Origin: Schistosoma mansoni
Taxonomy: Eukaryota > Platyhelminthes > Trematoda > Strigeidida > Schistosomatidae
Assembly: GCF_000237925.1 (NCBI RefSeq)
Contig: NC_031496.1
Coordinates: 4,196,650 to 4,260,649, forward strand
DNA: 64,000 nt
Reading direction: 5' to 3'
Shown: positions 1 to 11,422 of the stretch, piece by piece
Layout of the letters: each line of letters opens with the position of its first letter
How positions within the stretch are numbered: position 1 is the first letter of the stretch
Notes under the pieces: generated by a model
Database searches by the model: none
Seen by the model: only the letters and a program-made list of their open reading frames with translations
What the model was told of the DNA's origin: nothing
Made by a program: the position numbers and the translations under genes

Positions 1-700
1 CATGGAACCTGTTGTTGAGAGTTATCTTGAATTTCTCAGTATCTCGAAGGATGGCTGTATTGAACCTTTTAAATGCTGTTTGTACAGTGTTTCTTAAACT
101 TCAGTTTCATCTTGGCAAAAACCAGATGGTGATGTGAAGCTATGTCATCTCCATTGTGATCCTCTCCTTTGTTTTGAATGATGCTTTGACGATTCTCGAT
201 TTGTGAGACTCCCATCTTACGAGTGCATTTAGTGCTTCTTTGAACAGCATCAGAGCAACTCCCTGAGTATGTGAAGCACTTTTCTCTTCGTGACCGGAGT
301 ACAGCAACATCTCTCCCGTATCTAACCTTTGCTGCCCAGCTTGGGTTTCGCTGATTTTGAGTACTGCAAAGTTGTATCTCTTAATTTTGGTTGTTATTTG
401 ACTAACCCTCTCGGTCTCCCACATTGTCCGGACATCCCATGTACCCTTAAAAGGTGTTCTGGTTGCTAGAAGGGGCATCGGTCTCGTGACTTCCAAAATA
501 TCTTGGCTTTCATTCTGAGGCGCCATAATTCTTCCTTCAACTCCCAGGACCGTGTTTAAATTTGTTTAATCTAATTGGCGTCTTTTAGCCAGATTTTTTT
601 ACGAGACGGGGTTGCCAACCCTCCATTTTTACCGAGGCTTGGGACTGACAGTAACTCTAGGAGAGCTATAGTCGGAGTTCTCTACTAGATCCTTATACAC
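1..700 (-). mobile_element. RTE-like LINE fragment, 5' part, internally deleted
   Basis: Reading the minus strand, 140-526 encodes an apurinic-type endonuclease N-terminus (GTWDVRTMWET, ISETQ) matching the LINE at 32.8-34.8 kb. The 5' untranslated leader (about 540-690: 'cttgggactg', 'ccaaccctcc') matches that element's leader. Bases 1-120 match a part of the same LINE lying downstream of the endonuclease, so about 390 bases are missing between the two blocks. The piece runs off the window edge, has lost most of its coding potential, and sits downstream of the glypican stop codon. Confidence 0.85.
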
Positions 701-1284
701 AATCTTTCCTTCATATATTACCACCACTAAATTAACTACTTCTATGAATTTCGTGTTTATCTTGTTGTGTTAATGAGGTATGGCATATATGTGCCCGGTT
801 CTACGTTGCAGCTGACTGACTGATATCAAACGGAGGAATAAGTGTTCATTAATGTTAAAATGTGTATTTTATTAAATTGATAAGTTTAGAATAATGATGA
901 TAAGGCAGTTTATAATATAAGAAAACTCAAATACATCAACAAAACATATCTCAGATATATATATATATACATATTTTATATGATATTTCATACAATGACT
1001 ACAGGAAAACGAATAACTTGCATAGTTTTAAAGAATAAAATAATAAAACATTAACCATTCATCAGAACCTAATCACAAACTATGACTTATTCCAACGTAT
1101 AGAAAATACATTGATGGATTTATTTACCAAACTGAAAGAGAAGTATGTTTTGTTTCTTTATTCTATCTGAATAGGTGATTATTTTATGCAATGGATAGAT
1201 GATAATCATTAACAGAGTAAATCAAATGTTAAACAATAAAAGGAAACGGTAAAAATGTAAAGTACTTGTCAACTTATAAGTTGA
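701..1284. other. Non-coding stretch downstream of glypican stop
   Basis: AT-rich sequence with a short (TA)n run near 955-970. It probably includes the glypican 3' untranslated region on the minus strand. No polyadenylation site can be chosen with confidence and no gene is seen. Confidence 0.5.
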
Positions 1285-1614
1285 TCATTTAATAAGTAAA
1301 TACATATATACGATTGAAATATAAACCAAAGTAGATGGATTGAACTTTAGTATATTATTACTATTAGGATTAAATGTCCAAATAATTTTTCGTTGATAAT
1401 TAAATGATGGTATATTAACTGATGGTAACCATAAATTATGAGGAGGATTAAAATATGTTACTTTATTAGTTTTCATTTGTTTTCTGATTGAAAAACGAGA
1501 GGTTTTAATATGATTTTCATCAAATTGAAATGGTTTTTTGACATGATTTGGTAAGGATGGAGAATGTATCTTACTTCGAGATTCTAAATAGCTTAAAGTT
1601 GTTAGGTTTGAACC
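1285..1614 (-). CDS. Glypican, last coding exon with C-terminal GPI-type tail
   Basis: This open frame runs from a splice acceptor (pyrimidine-rich, ending 'aattttag', exon starts at 1614) to a TGA at 1285-1287; it is 110 codons long and starts in phase 0, matching the phase-0 end of the exon at 8592-8817. The product ends in a short hydrophobic tail (STLVYISIVYMYLLIK) after an Asn/Ser-rich segment, as expected for the GPI-attachment signal that anchors glypicans to the cell surface. Joining the two exons creates a Ser-Gly pair (NS|GSN), a possible glycosaminoglycan attachment site. That role is inference. The rest of this exon is poorly conserved, as in other glypicans. Confidence 0.72.
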   Translation of the reverse strand, partial: GSNLTTLSYLESRSKIHSPSLPNHVKKPFQFDENHIKTSRFSIRKQMKTNKVTYFNPPHNLWLPSVNIPSFNYQRKIIWTFNPNSNNILKFNPSTLVYISIVYMYLLIK

Positions 1615-1857
1615 CTAAAATTAAAGAAAGATCGCATTTCATAGTAAACTAGCTTGCTTCAAATTGCAATGAAAATGAACTTTTAGAATAACGTTTCAAT
1701 TTATGATCCAGAAATCATCTTGGAGACAAAAATCATGAATTAAGGTGTACGAAATTGTACAAGTGGTTAGAAACATAGCTATAAACTGTTTATAATTTGC
1801 TGAAACAATGGATTGGATTGGGATTTTATTAAATATGGTGGTTGGAGGTGGTTAACA

Positions 1858-1910
1858 TGAAACCCTGGACCCGGGTTTCGTGCTACTTGGCACTTGTCAG
1901 CAAGGTGTAC
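1858..1910 (-). ncRNA. Degenerate hammerhead ribozyme motif
   Basis: On the minus strand the order CTGACAAG, a short stem II (GTGCC/GCAC), CGAAAC, a very short stem III (CCGG) and GTC matches the schistosome mini-hammerhead layout. The core reads CTGACAA where the consensus is CTGANGA, so a conserved G is lost and cleavage is unlikely. The motif abuts the 3' tail of the LINE at 1926-5150. Confidence 0.6.
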
Positions 1911-1925
1911 CTGTAATCTTGAGGG

Positions 1926-4900
1926 AACTGGTTATTTATTTATTTATTTAAACACATATATATTGGTACAAAAGGGCACCAGATACATATGCGCCACACA
2001 AAATAATGAAAGTAGGAAGAGAAAGGATGAAAAGATAAGGCGGACTAAAATGTACAACCAGAAGACTCTTTCAGTTGAGAAAGTTAGAACCATTCTTTAT
2101 GTAGAAAGTAAAAGAAGGTTGCAGCAGGCTCGCTACTGGCTTCTATTCTGAGCCATATCTGATAACGTCTCTAGCCACTGTGTTGCACCATCTCTCGGAC
2201 CCCAGCCAGGGAGTCGTGAAGGACCAACAGAAGCTAGCCCTTTGCAGCTTTCTTTCATGCCACGACACCATGTCATACACTGACCTCCTCTCCGCTTTTT
2301 CCAACCAGTCACAGAGTCGGCAAATAATGCACGACGTGGAAGTCTCTGGGACGACATTCGTAAGACATGTCCAAGCCACCGAAGTCGGTGTTTCAAGATG
2401 GTGACACCAATTGAATTATCGTCTCTGCGCCCGAACACACGATGCCGAACCTCTGCATTACTAACATGTTGTTGCCACTAAATGTCAGCAATCCTTCGGA
2501 GACAACGGTGATCGAACACAGAGAGACGTCTAACATCCTCAACTCGGAGAGGCCAGGTTTCACAAGCATAGAGCAAAACTGCTCTCACCGACGCGTTGTA
2601 GATCCGACCTTTTACAGCCAGACTAACATCACGAAGGCGCCAAAGATGGCCCAGATTGGCATAAGCCGCTCTGGCTTTCATTATACGTGCATCGATCTCA
2701 TCACTCACGCCCCCACCAGCACTTATGTAGCTACCTAGATACACGAACTTCTCAACTACTTCAATCCGCTCACCATCCAGGGTGAGTACAGGATTAGAAT
2801 CCTGCCAGTCTTGTAGGAGTACTTTGCAATTCGAAGGTGCAAAGCACATACCGTACCTGCGGACACTGATTGCCAACTGATTAAGTGTGGATTGCATGGC
2901 TTGAGCATTATCGCACAGTAAGACAATATCATCCGCATACTCAGGGTCGAGAAGTCGTTCTCCAGGCAACATATCCACACCGCCAGTACTTACATCCATC
3001 AGAGCTGTTTCCAGGATGTCGTCGATGGCAAAGTTGAAGAGGAATGGTGAGATCGGGCAACCCTGCCTAACCCCACTGCTCGAATGGAACAAGGGAGAAA
3101 GGTGGTTGTATGCCCTCACTCTGCCTGAGGTGTTCGTATACAGGGCCTTTAGGATGTTAATAAACTCAGGCATACCCTTCTTCAATAGACAATCCCAGAG
3201 AACAGTCCTGTCCAACGAATCGAAGGCAGCCCTGATATCAAGAAACACTACGATTGTTGGCCTGCGATAAGTATGACGGTGTTCTAACATTTGGCGGAGG
3301 GTGAAGATGTGATTAATGCATCCTCGGCCAGAACGAAAACCAGCCTGCTCTTCGAGAGTCAATCGTTCTCGGGTTTTGAACAACCTACGAAGAATGATAG
3401 AAGCCAATAGTTTGGACGCAATCGGAAGTAGACTTATCCCCCGATAGTTATTGCAGGAACAACGTGAACCCTTTTTAAAGATAGGGACGACTATTGACTC
3501 ATTCCATGATGTTGGAACACTTTCTTGCTCCCAAACCTTTCCAAACAACACAGTCAATTCCTTAGTCAGAAGGTCACCACCATCTTTAAAAAGAGCCGGA
3601 GGTAAGTCATCTGGGCCCGGTGATTTGTAGCGCTTCGAGAGTTAGAGTTCCTTGCGGACCTCCGCCTCGTTTGGTGGATCAGTCGTCACCGGCCATGGGG
3701 GGCAGGACAAACTGGTTGATGTTGCCGGAACAGCAGGCCAGTTGAACTGCCCTTCGAAAAATCCCGCCCATCGTCCAAGACGTCGAGAGATGTTAGTGAT
3801 TGGCATCCCATCATCCTCGTAGATTGTTTCACTCACACCAGACTTCTTGCTGCCAGTGGCTCGGATGAGTTGGAAGAGCTTCCGGCAGTTACCAGATGCA
3901 GCTGCTGCTTCCATCTCATTAGCACGCTCCGACCACCAGACTTCCCGGTCCTTACGCAAGCTTTGCCCGATTTCATTACGTAACAGCCTTCGTTTGTGGT
4001 CAAACTCACGGTCACCCTGAGTAGACCGACGGGCTTCCATCAGTTGTAAGGAGCCAGAAGAAACCCAGTGCTTGTAAGCGGGACGTTTCGCGAAGCCGCA
4101 AGCGGCTTTACTCGCGATTTTCATGGCGTCGTGAAGAAGCAACCAATGCTCATCTATACTTTTCGGTGGGGTGGTAGCTAGCCTAGAGGCTAGCTCCGCT
4201 CGATACTTACTTTCAACAGAAGTTGCAGCCAGTTTACTAACATCAATCCGTTGGTGGTGGTCAATCCTTCGGCCACTGAAAAGTAAGGTGAGATTGGTGC
4301 AGACCAGGGCATGATCAGACTCCAGATAGGTACTCCAAAAGGAGCGGCAGTCTTGTACACAACCACGCCAGCGGTAGCTGATCGCGATGTGATCAATCTG
4401 AGTCCAGGCTTGGGATGCAGAGGGAGGACGCCAGGTGGCACACCGGCGATGACTGTGCCGGAAGTTAGTGCTGGCCAGAAACAGGTTGTGGTCTGTGCAC
4501 AGTTGCAGCAAACGGTCCCCGTTATCTGTCCTGCGACCAACAAGTCCCCATCGGCCACCTAAACGACTCTCTTCTGTGCCTAGACGATGACCTGTGCATT
4601 CAAGTCTCCGGCTAGTACTACAATATCTGTCGAACGCGCTTTCTGGAGAAGAACTGTTAACTGGTGGTAAAACTCATCCTTGATTGCATCCGGGCTGCAA
4701 TCTGTCGGGGCATAGGCGGAGATGACGAAAAGACACCGTTTCTCACGCCGATTTCTTCTCACTTTGATGGAACTTTCTAATCTAACAGCACATAACGACT
4801 GTTAATGGGGATCCAATCGATTAGTGCTGCCTCAGCCCTAGCGCTTAGTGCGACACCAACGCCAGCAAGACCAGACGAAGATGCCACAGGGTCCCCGGAT

Positions 4901-5150
4901 AAGCGCACGTGGAACAAGCTTTTCGAGGCGACAGATGGAGAGCGGATTTGTAGTACTTCACTAGAGTCTTGAATACGGGTCTCGGATAGACAACAAACAT
5001 CAACATTAAGACCTTCCAAAGACATAGCCAGCCCTATCTGTTGACTGATATGCATTAGTGTGCGAACGTTGAAGGAAGCCAGCTTGAACGGCGTACGTGG
5101 TTTCAGAAAGACTGCTTCAGTATTCATAATCGGTGGAAGCATTCACTTTC
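1926..5150 (-). mobile_element. RTE-like LINE, near full length, decayed
   Basis: A non-LTR retrotransposon on the minus strand. In order it has an endonuclease start (4777-5142: SFNVRTL, SETRIQ), the endonuclease middle (4580-4762: GDLNAQ), a further endonuclease/linker frame (3642-4511: IDHIAIS, ESDHALV), reverse transcriptase (2478-3557: VPIFKKG, NNYRGISLL, AGFRSGRG, GVRQGCPISP, YADD near 2935) and a C-terminal part (2133-2438: WLGHVLRM). The frame is broken several times between these blocks, so it cannot encode one protein. The 3' tail (about 1926-2000) ends in an ATTT/AAAT repeat and is shared with the ~520-base repeats elsewhere in the window. Assignment to an RTE-type clade rests on domain order and sequence style. 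Confidence 0.9.
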
Positions 5151-5267
5151 AACCAGACAGTGACTGGAGATCGTTTAGATAGGACAGATTTTCCACCATG
5201 GGCGAGCTGCTGCATAAGTTGAAAAGTAAGGTTACACAAATTGGGGATAAAAGGGGTGAGTTAGCGA

Positions 5268-5333
5268 TATGGTAAATAATAATAATAATAATGATAATAA
5301 TAATAATAAAGGTAATAATAATAATAATAATGT
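5268..5333. repeat. (AAT)n microsatellite
   Basis: Imperfect run of AAT/GAT trinucleotides beside the 5' end of the LINE at 1926-5150. It yields Asn-rich or Ile-rich open frames that are not genes. Confidence 0.9.
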
Positions 5334-5389
5334 AAATTGTCTTGCTTCTAGTATGAGCAGGAATAGTATCGTCAATAGAATTCATCATT

Positions 5390-5934
5390 TCATTTATTTG
5401 CGTGTGGGCTGTCATACTGCCCGGGTGCCCAAACCGAAGCGGGTGGTTTTCTCACGGGGCCACACCCCGAGCCTTTGACCAAAAGGTCTGATCCACAAGG
5501 CAGTAGAGCATCGTGAGGAGATGCAGTCCCATGGTAGCCGGTGACCAATGACAGGTTCGTCCGCCATTCGTTCCATCAGGATACTGGAGCCCATGTGTAC
5601 CATTGGTTTGGAATGAGGGTTTTCCAACTCCTCTAGGTGGACACTCCGTGTCCACCAACCCGGTTAAAGCGCCGGACATTCGCTCTTCGTCCTCTCACTT
5701 TCGTAAAAAACACCCCCGCCACGAGAAGGCAGTGAGCAGGACTTCCCTGGCAGAGGCTATATATTCGCTGGCCATGTGAGAGCATTTCGAGAGGGAGAGT
5801 AGACTCTCCCCACTCTCGGCCGTACCAGGGCATTTGGGGACCCTGGTGCTCCCTGACAGATTTGTTCCCGCGTCACGCAGCTTCACAGTCAGAGACGTTA
5901 CCACTGAGTTATTCGTGCCGTGACCGACCTCCTG
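5390..5934 (-). mobile_element. Copy 1 of the ~520-base passenger repeat, lacking the 3' tail
   Basis: Minus-strand copy of the repeat found also at 11.4, 15.7, 16.9, 31.5, 45.5, 47.5 and 51.1 kb. It carries the usual blocks (control segment 'cttgtggatcagacc', core 'aaaccctcattccaaa', 'aaccgggttggtgga', 'aaatgccctggtacggc'). Unlike the others it continues about 85 bases past the usual 5' boundary ('ccccaaatgcc'), to about 5934, so it may be a longer variant or a fusion. The shared 3' tail is missing. Confidence 0.8.
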
Positions 5935-5947
5935 TAGGACTGAGATG

Positions 5948-6082
5948 TAATCACAATTGATTGATCACTGGGTGGCGATTAGTGGCCACATTGCAACTTG
6001 ATCGATAGCATTCGATCAGCGCTAAGATGGACTTGACACGCATGACGTTGATCGCCACCCAGTGATCAATCAATTGTGATTA
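5948..6082. mobile_element. MITE-like inverted-repeat element
   Basis: A perfect 32-base inverted repeat: arms at 5948-5979 and 6051-6082, separated by 71 bases. Each arm's outermost two bases read TA, as expected for a TA target duplication around 30-base terminal inverted repeats starting 'atcacaattg'. The interior is too short for a transposase. It is most simply a short non-autonomous DNA transposon with TA target choice (Tc1/mariner-like behaviour). A stable hairpin of another origin is the alternative. Confidence 0.65.
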
Positions 6083-8591
6083 GGATTTCATTTACTTAAC
6101 ACTCACGGAATGTTTTCTGTAGTAGCGGTGGAAAAACAGACTGTCAACACTGTTTTATTCAAAAACCGAATTGTAAACATCCAGTTTAATTTTCGATTAA
6201 GCATCCTGTAGCGATTTCTCTGTTATGATGCCTGAGTTTATTCTGGCTTTAGGAAAGACGTTAATATGTTAGATAACATCTGACTAGAATCATTACTACC
6301 ATCCTAATAACTCCATTCACTTCAAACGCGATTGTGACCATCAATATGTGTACCCATTTTATTTTTGTCCTAGTCAAATCTCTACTTGTGCGTCTTATGA
6401 ACGTCTGTGCATCTATCTATACACTTAATTATCTTACACAGTGTCCGTCACTTTGCTCATATTAGTCACTGTCTATTTTAAGAAGACAGTATTTACCTCT
6501 GATCGGTGTCACTTATTATCTGTTTGTATTAACGGATGTATAACATACATGGATCTTAAACTTTCTTACTTTATTCACTATTCCATTGTTCACTAACCAT
6601 TAAAGCTGTGAATAACTTCGAAGTTAATCGACGAACTATAATCCATTGTTTTTTCTTAAGAATCATTTGGAGTCAACTAAATGGTACTAGAAAACAAGAA
6701 AATGTGCATCATAAATATTGAAGATTTTTGAAGTGTAGTTTAGAACAACATTGCTTCCAATTAGATTTTTATTATCCTTCACCATAATATGCAGTTGAAT
6801 ATTTACATCAAAAATATGAGACCAAATATAACCGTTGGAGATGATGAAATAGATTACATAACTAATAGTAGTACGTAAAAAGTAGATGTTGATGGTAAGA
6901 TGTACTGTATTGCAGCTAAGAAACATGGTCCTAGAAAACAAAAGGACATGTGTAGGCTGCAGGCATCCGACCATAGATAACCTCGAAGCATTACTCACGT
7001 ATGTCGGAACTATCAAGGTACCAGTGCTTAGATTAGGTAAGTGGTACCAGGGAAAGGAGGAAAATTGATTGGTGATGTAGTGAATCTACATCGATCAAGG
7101 TGGTTGGGACAATACAGGACATTATCAACTATCCATCTCCATGTATAACGTTTGCTAGTATTTAAGTAGGTTGGAAGAAAGCTTACCTACGCCTGTTACT
7201 CCTAGCGGAGGAGCATAGGCTGCCCTACCAGCATTCTTCATTCAACTCGGATGTCAACAATCTATGGAATAAAAGTTCATTAAGTTTCTTTGGAAATTAA
7301 AGAAGAAAACGTTTTTGAGAATACATGTGGTGAAGAATGCCGAGTATGACTTTCTAATTTCAAAAGAAAGATATGTTCATACCTAAAACTTATTCAACGT
7401 GAAATTCATCAAACATTTCTCAAGGATTTTCAAAACGTCCCTCTACTTAGACTATTCCCAAGCTGTTCAAAATAGACGTACGAGATAAAGTGATCAGGAT
7501 AATAAGAATAACAATTTATTGCCAAATTTGAACGGAAATATTTGTTGAAACAAAACCCTTCATTAGGCGTTTGGAAAACCACTTTTCTAATTGGTCGTAG
7601 GGCTGAGAGACAGAGGGCGAATCGGACATATTTTATACTAATAAGGCCATCAGGATACCATACTTTTACCATCTTTTCACTCTGCTTTTCCGAACCATAT
7701 TCTCAATCCTTCTTCTTTCTCATTAATGTTGCTGGTACATTATTTCGATCTTTTTTATTATTTATCTTATTATATTCATCGTGTTGTACTAATGTGGTAT
7801 GGCGACTTGGGCCAATGAACATCAACAGCCTTAATGTTGATCGTCGACAGACAAGTAATAATAAAAATAATTACAGCTTGGATAAATTATCAGCAGAGAT
7901 GGACGAATGTCTTAATATTGGACTTGAGTCGAAACTTGGGAACATTAACGGTAAAATAACAACCGATAAAAATTGCGTAGTAAGAAATATGCGAATAATC
8001 AGTTCATATGTGTAAGCAGTAAGGAGATATAGAAATTGGTGAAAAACAACCAAAAAATGTTTGGGAAAATGATCAAAATCATCTATCATGTAATATCAGC
8101 CTAAGGAAAAGGACAGGGATGTTACAAATTTATTATGAGAACATAGAACGGTATCGTAGACTCGAACCTCGTTGGAAAAATGAGAGGGCATACGGTAGGT
8201 TACTTGGAACGATTTACTGTGTAAGTCTTTAACAATGTTGTTAACAAATTGACGAAATGACTGTGGTGTCAAATTCAGAATATTAGCTGGTTGCTTTATA
8301 GTCAAATTAGAAAATGGAGTTGTTAACGAGGTTTAGGAGAAACTAGATTTATTGACGATACATTCATCATCATCATTATCCATCAAAACACCAATAAGTA
8401 ATTCTTAAGCCAGTTTGACTGTGTACATTCGGCAATGACTTTCACTTATGAAAACAAGTGTGATAACGATTTGTATTTCCCCCCTAAATTTTACTAAGCA
8501 GACAGTAAAACAACTTCTTAAGCATAAACATGTACAGTAAGAACTCTTCTGAATATCATGTAACTAAAAATATACAAACTATTATACTTAC
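6083..8591. other. Glypican intron sequence, no gene
   Basis: This lies between the last two visible glypican exons. It holds a short minus-strand LINE 3' fragment (about 7183-7255: 'cgcctgttac' end signature) and, at about 7655-7810, a stretch resembling a LINE 3' untranslated region also seen near 44850-45000. The plus-strand open frame at 7542-8015 spans that repeat and is not a convincing gene. Confidence 0.5.
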
Positions 8592-8817
8592 TGAGTTTGT
8601 TGTCGAATAACTCGGCAGTGGACGAAAAACAGTTACATTATCTATAGATTGAATTCTATTTTCCCCTTCAATTGGTATATAATTAGGATCAGAATTATTT
8701 TGAATTACAGATTGCATAATTTCAGTTATGTATTGTAAATCATTAATGACACGGACAGCCATAGGATTTATTTTAAGAAATGATTCATTTTCGATCAGAT
8801 TTACGGTTATATTTGAT
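8592..8817 (-). CDS. Glypican, penultimate exon
   Basis: 226-base exon between an acceptor ('actttatag', exon starts at 8817) and a donor (GTAAGTAT after 8592). It starts with one base completing a codon and ends in phase 0. The segment with NPMAVRVINDL and ITEIMQS resembles the late glypican segment with the pattern 'P-V--II--L--I--LL', seen in vertebrate glypicans after the CWNG region. The upstream exon must end with two bases of a codon. The exon at 15135-15332 does not, so at least one exon between 8817 and 15135 is unidentified. Confidence 0.78.
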
Positions 8818-8950
8818 CTATAAAGTAAATTATAAATACATGTGAATGAGCTAACTACAATATAATACATCACTTAGGAAAACTATAGTAACAAATAGAC
8901 TAATATATAAAAATAACAACAACCAAATGCAATAAAACTGAGATGTAACG

Positions 8951-9175
8951 ACAACTTAGTTAAGTGCTCTGGCGCGAGACTGGCAGGTCCTGGGTTCGAA
9001 TCCAGCGAGGTGGGATCGTAGATGCGCACTGCTGAGAAGTCAAAGAATAGGACGAAACGGCCGTCCAGTGCTTCCAGGTTTTTCTTGGTCGCCTAGCTTC
9101 AATTGACTCATGATCCTAACTATAAAAAATTATGACAATCTCCACAAAAAACCCCCTGTGATAACAACTTAGTTA
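8951..9175 (+). mobile_element. tRNA-promoter/hammerhead SINE copy with 12-base target duplication
   Basis: This copy is 5'-truncated but keeps a B-box-like 'gggttcgaat' (about 8992), a hammerhead-like block at 9025-9075 (CTGAGAAG, GACGAAAC, GGCC, GTC) and the family's tail. It is bounded by the direct repeat 'acaacttagtta' at 8951-8962 and 9164-9175, the mark of target-primed insertion. The ribozyme core has A where CTGANGA needs G, so it is probably dead. Confidence 0.8.
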
Positions 9176-9299
9176 TTTAAACTGGTTTAATTGAAATGAG
9201 GGTTAAAAAGATGCATATACAATGATCACCATCATGGATAATAATTCAAACTGAAGTCCAATCTACTAATCTCATAGCCTTTTAGATATTGACAATAAT

Positions 9300-9667
9300 A
9301 AACTTTGATAGTTGAGATCATGAATCAACTGATGCTAGACCATCATAGAAAACCTGGAAGCACTGGACGGCCGCTTCATCTTATTATTGGACTCGTCAGC
9401 AGTGCGCATCCACAATCCCGCCTCGCGAGATTCGAACCCAGGACCTATCAGTCTCGCGCGCCAGCACTTATACACTAGACCACCGAGCCAGCATCAAACG
9501 GTGTTAATGTCTAACTTCAACCAGTCCACAAAGCTGAGTAACCGTCCACCATTGTCTTCAGTGAGTTGATATCTCACAACAGATCTGGTTGAACTCCATT
9601 GGTCACTGCTTCTCCCTAGAACTCCAGGAAATACCTCATGGAGTCAGTCACTAGTGAGCATATGATT

Positions 9668-9668
<1 letters not shown>
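9300..9668 (-). mobile_element. tRNA-promoter/hammerhead SINE copy, long form
   Basis: Minus-strand copy. From its 5' side it has a ~170-base leader (9505-9668, matched by 52945-53115), a tRNA-like region with A-box-like (about 9470-9500) and B-box-like (about 9430: 'ggttcgaatc' on the minus strand) blocks, and a hammerhead-like block at 9355-9412 (CTGACGAG, GTC) with a weakened stem II and GAAG instead of GAAA. A (TA)n run adjoins it at 9668-9712. Confidence 0.78.

Positions 9669-9712
<44 letters not shown>
9668..9712. repeat. (TA)n microsatellite
   Basis: About 22 uninterrupted TA units. Confidence 0.95.
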
Positions 9713-9715
<3 letters not shown>

Positions 9716-10129
9716 TTAATGTTGATTAGTTCCTATGAATTGAATGCGCAACGTAATCAGTGAGTTAAGTCATAAGATTAGTTGAAATAATAATAAATTC
9801 ACTAATTGAAGACATAACAAATATTCTAACTTAGTAGATAAAAAAAGAAATATGCAACAACAACAAAGGTTAGTTTTCCAGCTATTTAAAACCACATTAT
9901 CTGATTTTGGAAGATGTCGGTTGATCATTTTACTGACGTACAGAGAAGACACGTGTTAGTTTCAAGATCAGCAATTTTTCCATAACAAATATAATCGAAT
10001 ACCTCTTGCTACAATGACTGTCCTCACTAGCATTTGTTGGTATGTATGGGATAGAAGAGCTAGGTCATCTGTGAAATTCCAATCGCCTAGACGCATTTAA
10101 GCTGTCCACTGTATCTCATGCTTCTCCTG

Positions 10130-10200
10130 AGACGTGGAAGCCTGTAGCTCTTCTTGGGTTACTGCATGTCCCAAGCCCAGGTTAAAGAGAAGAGTGATAA
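10130..10200 (+). mobile_element. 5' leader fragment of RTE-like LINE
   Basis: Contains 'gcctgtagctcttc' and 'gtcccaagccc', matching the leader at 32821-32880 and, inverted, 53655-53775. No coding part follows. Confidence 0.65.
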
Positions 10201-10484
10201 TAATATATATGAATACTAGTGAACTTCGGACAATTAGTTGAAAAGGAAAAACAAATAAATATAAATGAACAGACAAACAATATTTTAAAGGTTTTATATT
10301 GCTTTACAGTCAATTAGATTGATGTTAGACCTTGTTTCTATATATCATTCGTAATCTCTGATGTTTGTATGAAATAATGATGGTTTTATACTTGATTCCT
10401 AGTTGATTTCGAATTCTAAATACAATACCTTCCTTTGTGCTAACCTAGTTCTATTTGGCCTAAATTACACTGTTTTTAGAATTC

Positions 10485-10975
10485 CTAGATAATACAATAA
10501 TTGGAATGCATTTGGATATTAATTCAAGTGGGGATGACTTCAAAGACCAAATGGAGCAGTTCAAAATCTGATGCATGACTAGAAAATATATTAAAGATGA
10601 TAAGTTCACAGCTTATTTCCTGACATTCATCGGCAAAGAAGCTCATAACCTACTAAGGAATCTGGCTTTTCCAGAGAAACAGATTTCATTGTCATATGAA
10701 TCTCTCAAGGAGTTACTAATTAGTCATATGCAGTGTGCTAGCTTTGAATGCAGAGAGAGATCAAAGTTTCATAAAATGATGCGACAAATGATCAGAATGT
10801 TAAAGACTTTAAACTTGAACCACAGAAACAGCCCGCTAAGTGCGATTTCGGAGACCAATTGGAAACTCAACTTCGTTATCGGTTGATTGCTGGTATAAAT
10901 ATTCCGAATTCAGAAACCCAAAAGTTTATCCCAGCCTACCAAAAACCAGAAACTGATAAATGATGGTAATAGTGC
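10485..10975 (+). mobile_element. Ty3/Gypsy gag remnant (fossil)
   Basis: Gag-like sequence (IGKEAHNLLRNLAFPEK, FECRERSKFHKM) of a Gypsy lineage common in schistosomes. The element is broken and only part of the gag region remains; no LTRs are seen. It looks old and lies in a glypican intron. Confidence 0.7.
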
Positions 10976-11422
10976 ACCAAAATATGTTTGCGAAAAGTTA
11001 TACCCTGTGGTGTGGAGCTATAAAACCTAGTTTTTAAAATGGCTTGACTGCTAATCGACAAAGATATGCTATGTACTCTTTATTAATTTCCATACATTTG
11101 TACATTATCAATTCTATTCACACCAGGCACTAGATTTCGTGGACATCAAAGACGCATAGCTGATCATAATTAAATTACTAACCAAAGTATTGATATCTAG
11201 TCCCATTATTATTGACTTGATACCTCTATAACAATGAATGAAGATCTGACAGTCAAGAACCAAAAATACTTTGTTTTGTGACTTACAACACTCGTTTATA
11301 ATTGTATGATAGGATGTAACGAAGTGACTCACAATGTATTTCATTCTTGACAAACATTTATACATCTTTTTTGGAAGTAATCATTTTAAGTTCGAAATAT
11401 TCATTAAATCTTGAATGTTTTT

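Noticed and set aside
5269-5478. Asn-rich protein
   Set aside because: Artefact of the AAT microsatellite.
7542-8015. 157-codon plus-strand frame as a gene
   Set aside because: It spans a stretch similar to a LINE 3' untranslated region (also near 44850-45000), with low-complexity hydrophobic sequence and no domain.
9430-9500. True tRNA gene
   Set aside because: Only promoter-like A and B boxes can be seen. There is no cloverleaf, and the same block recurs in SINE copies.
9770-9952. Missing glypican exon
   Set aside because: Minus-strand frame in the right interval, but the translation shows no CWNG-type motif and its Cys run is a simple TTG repeat.
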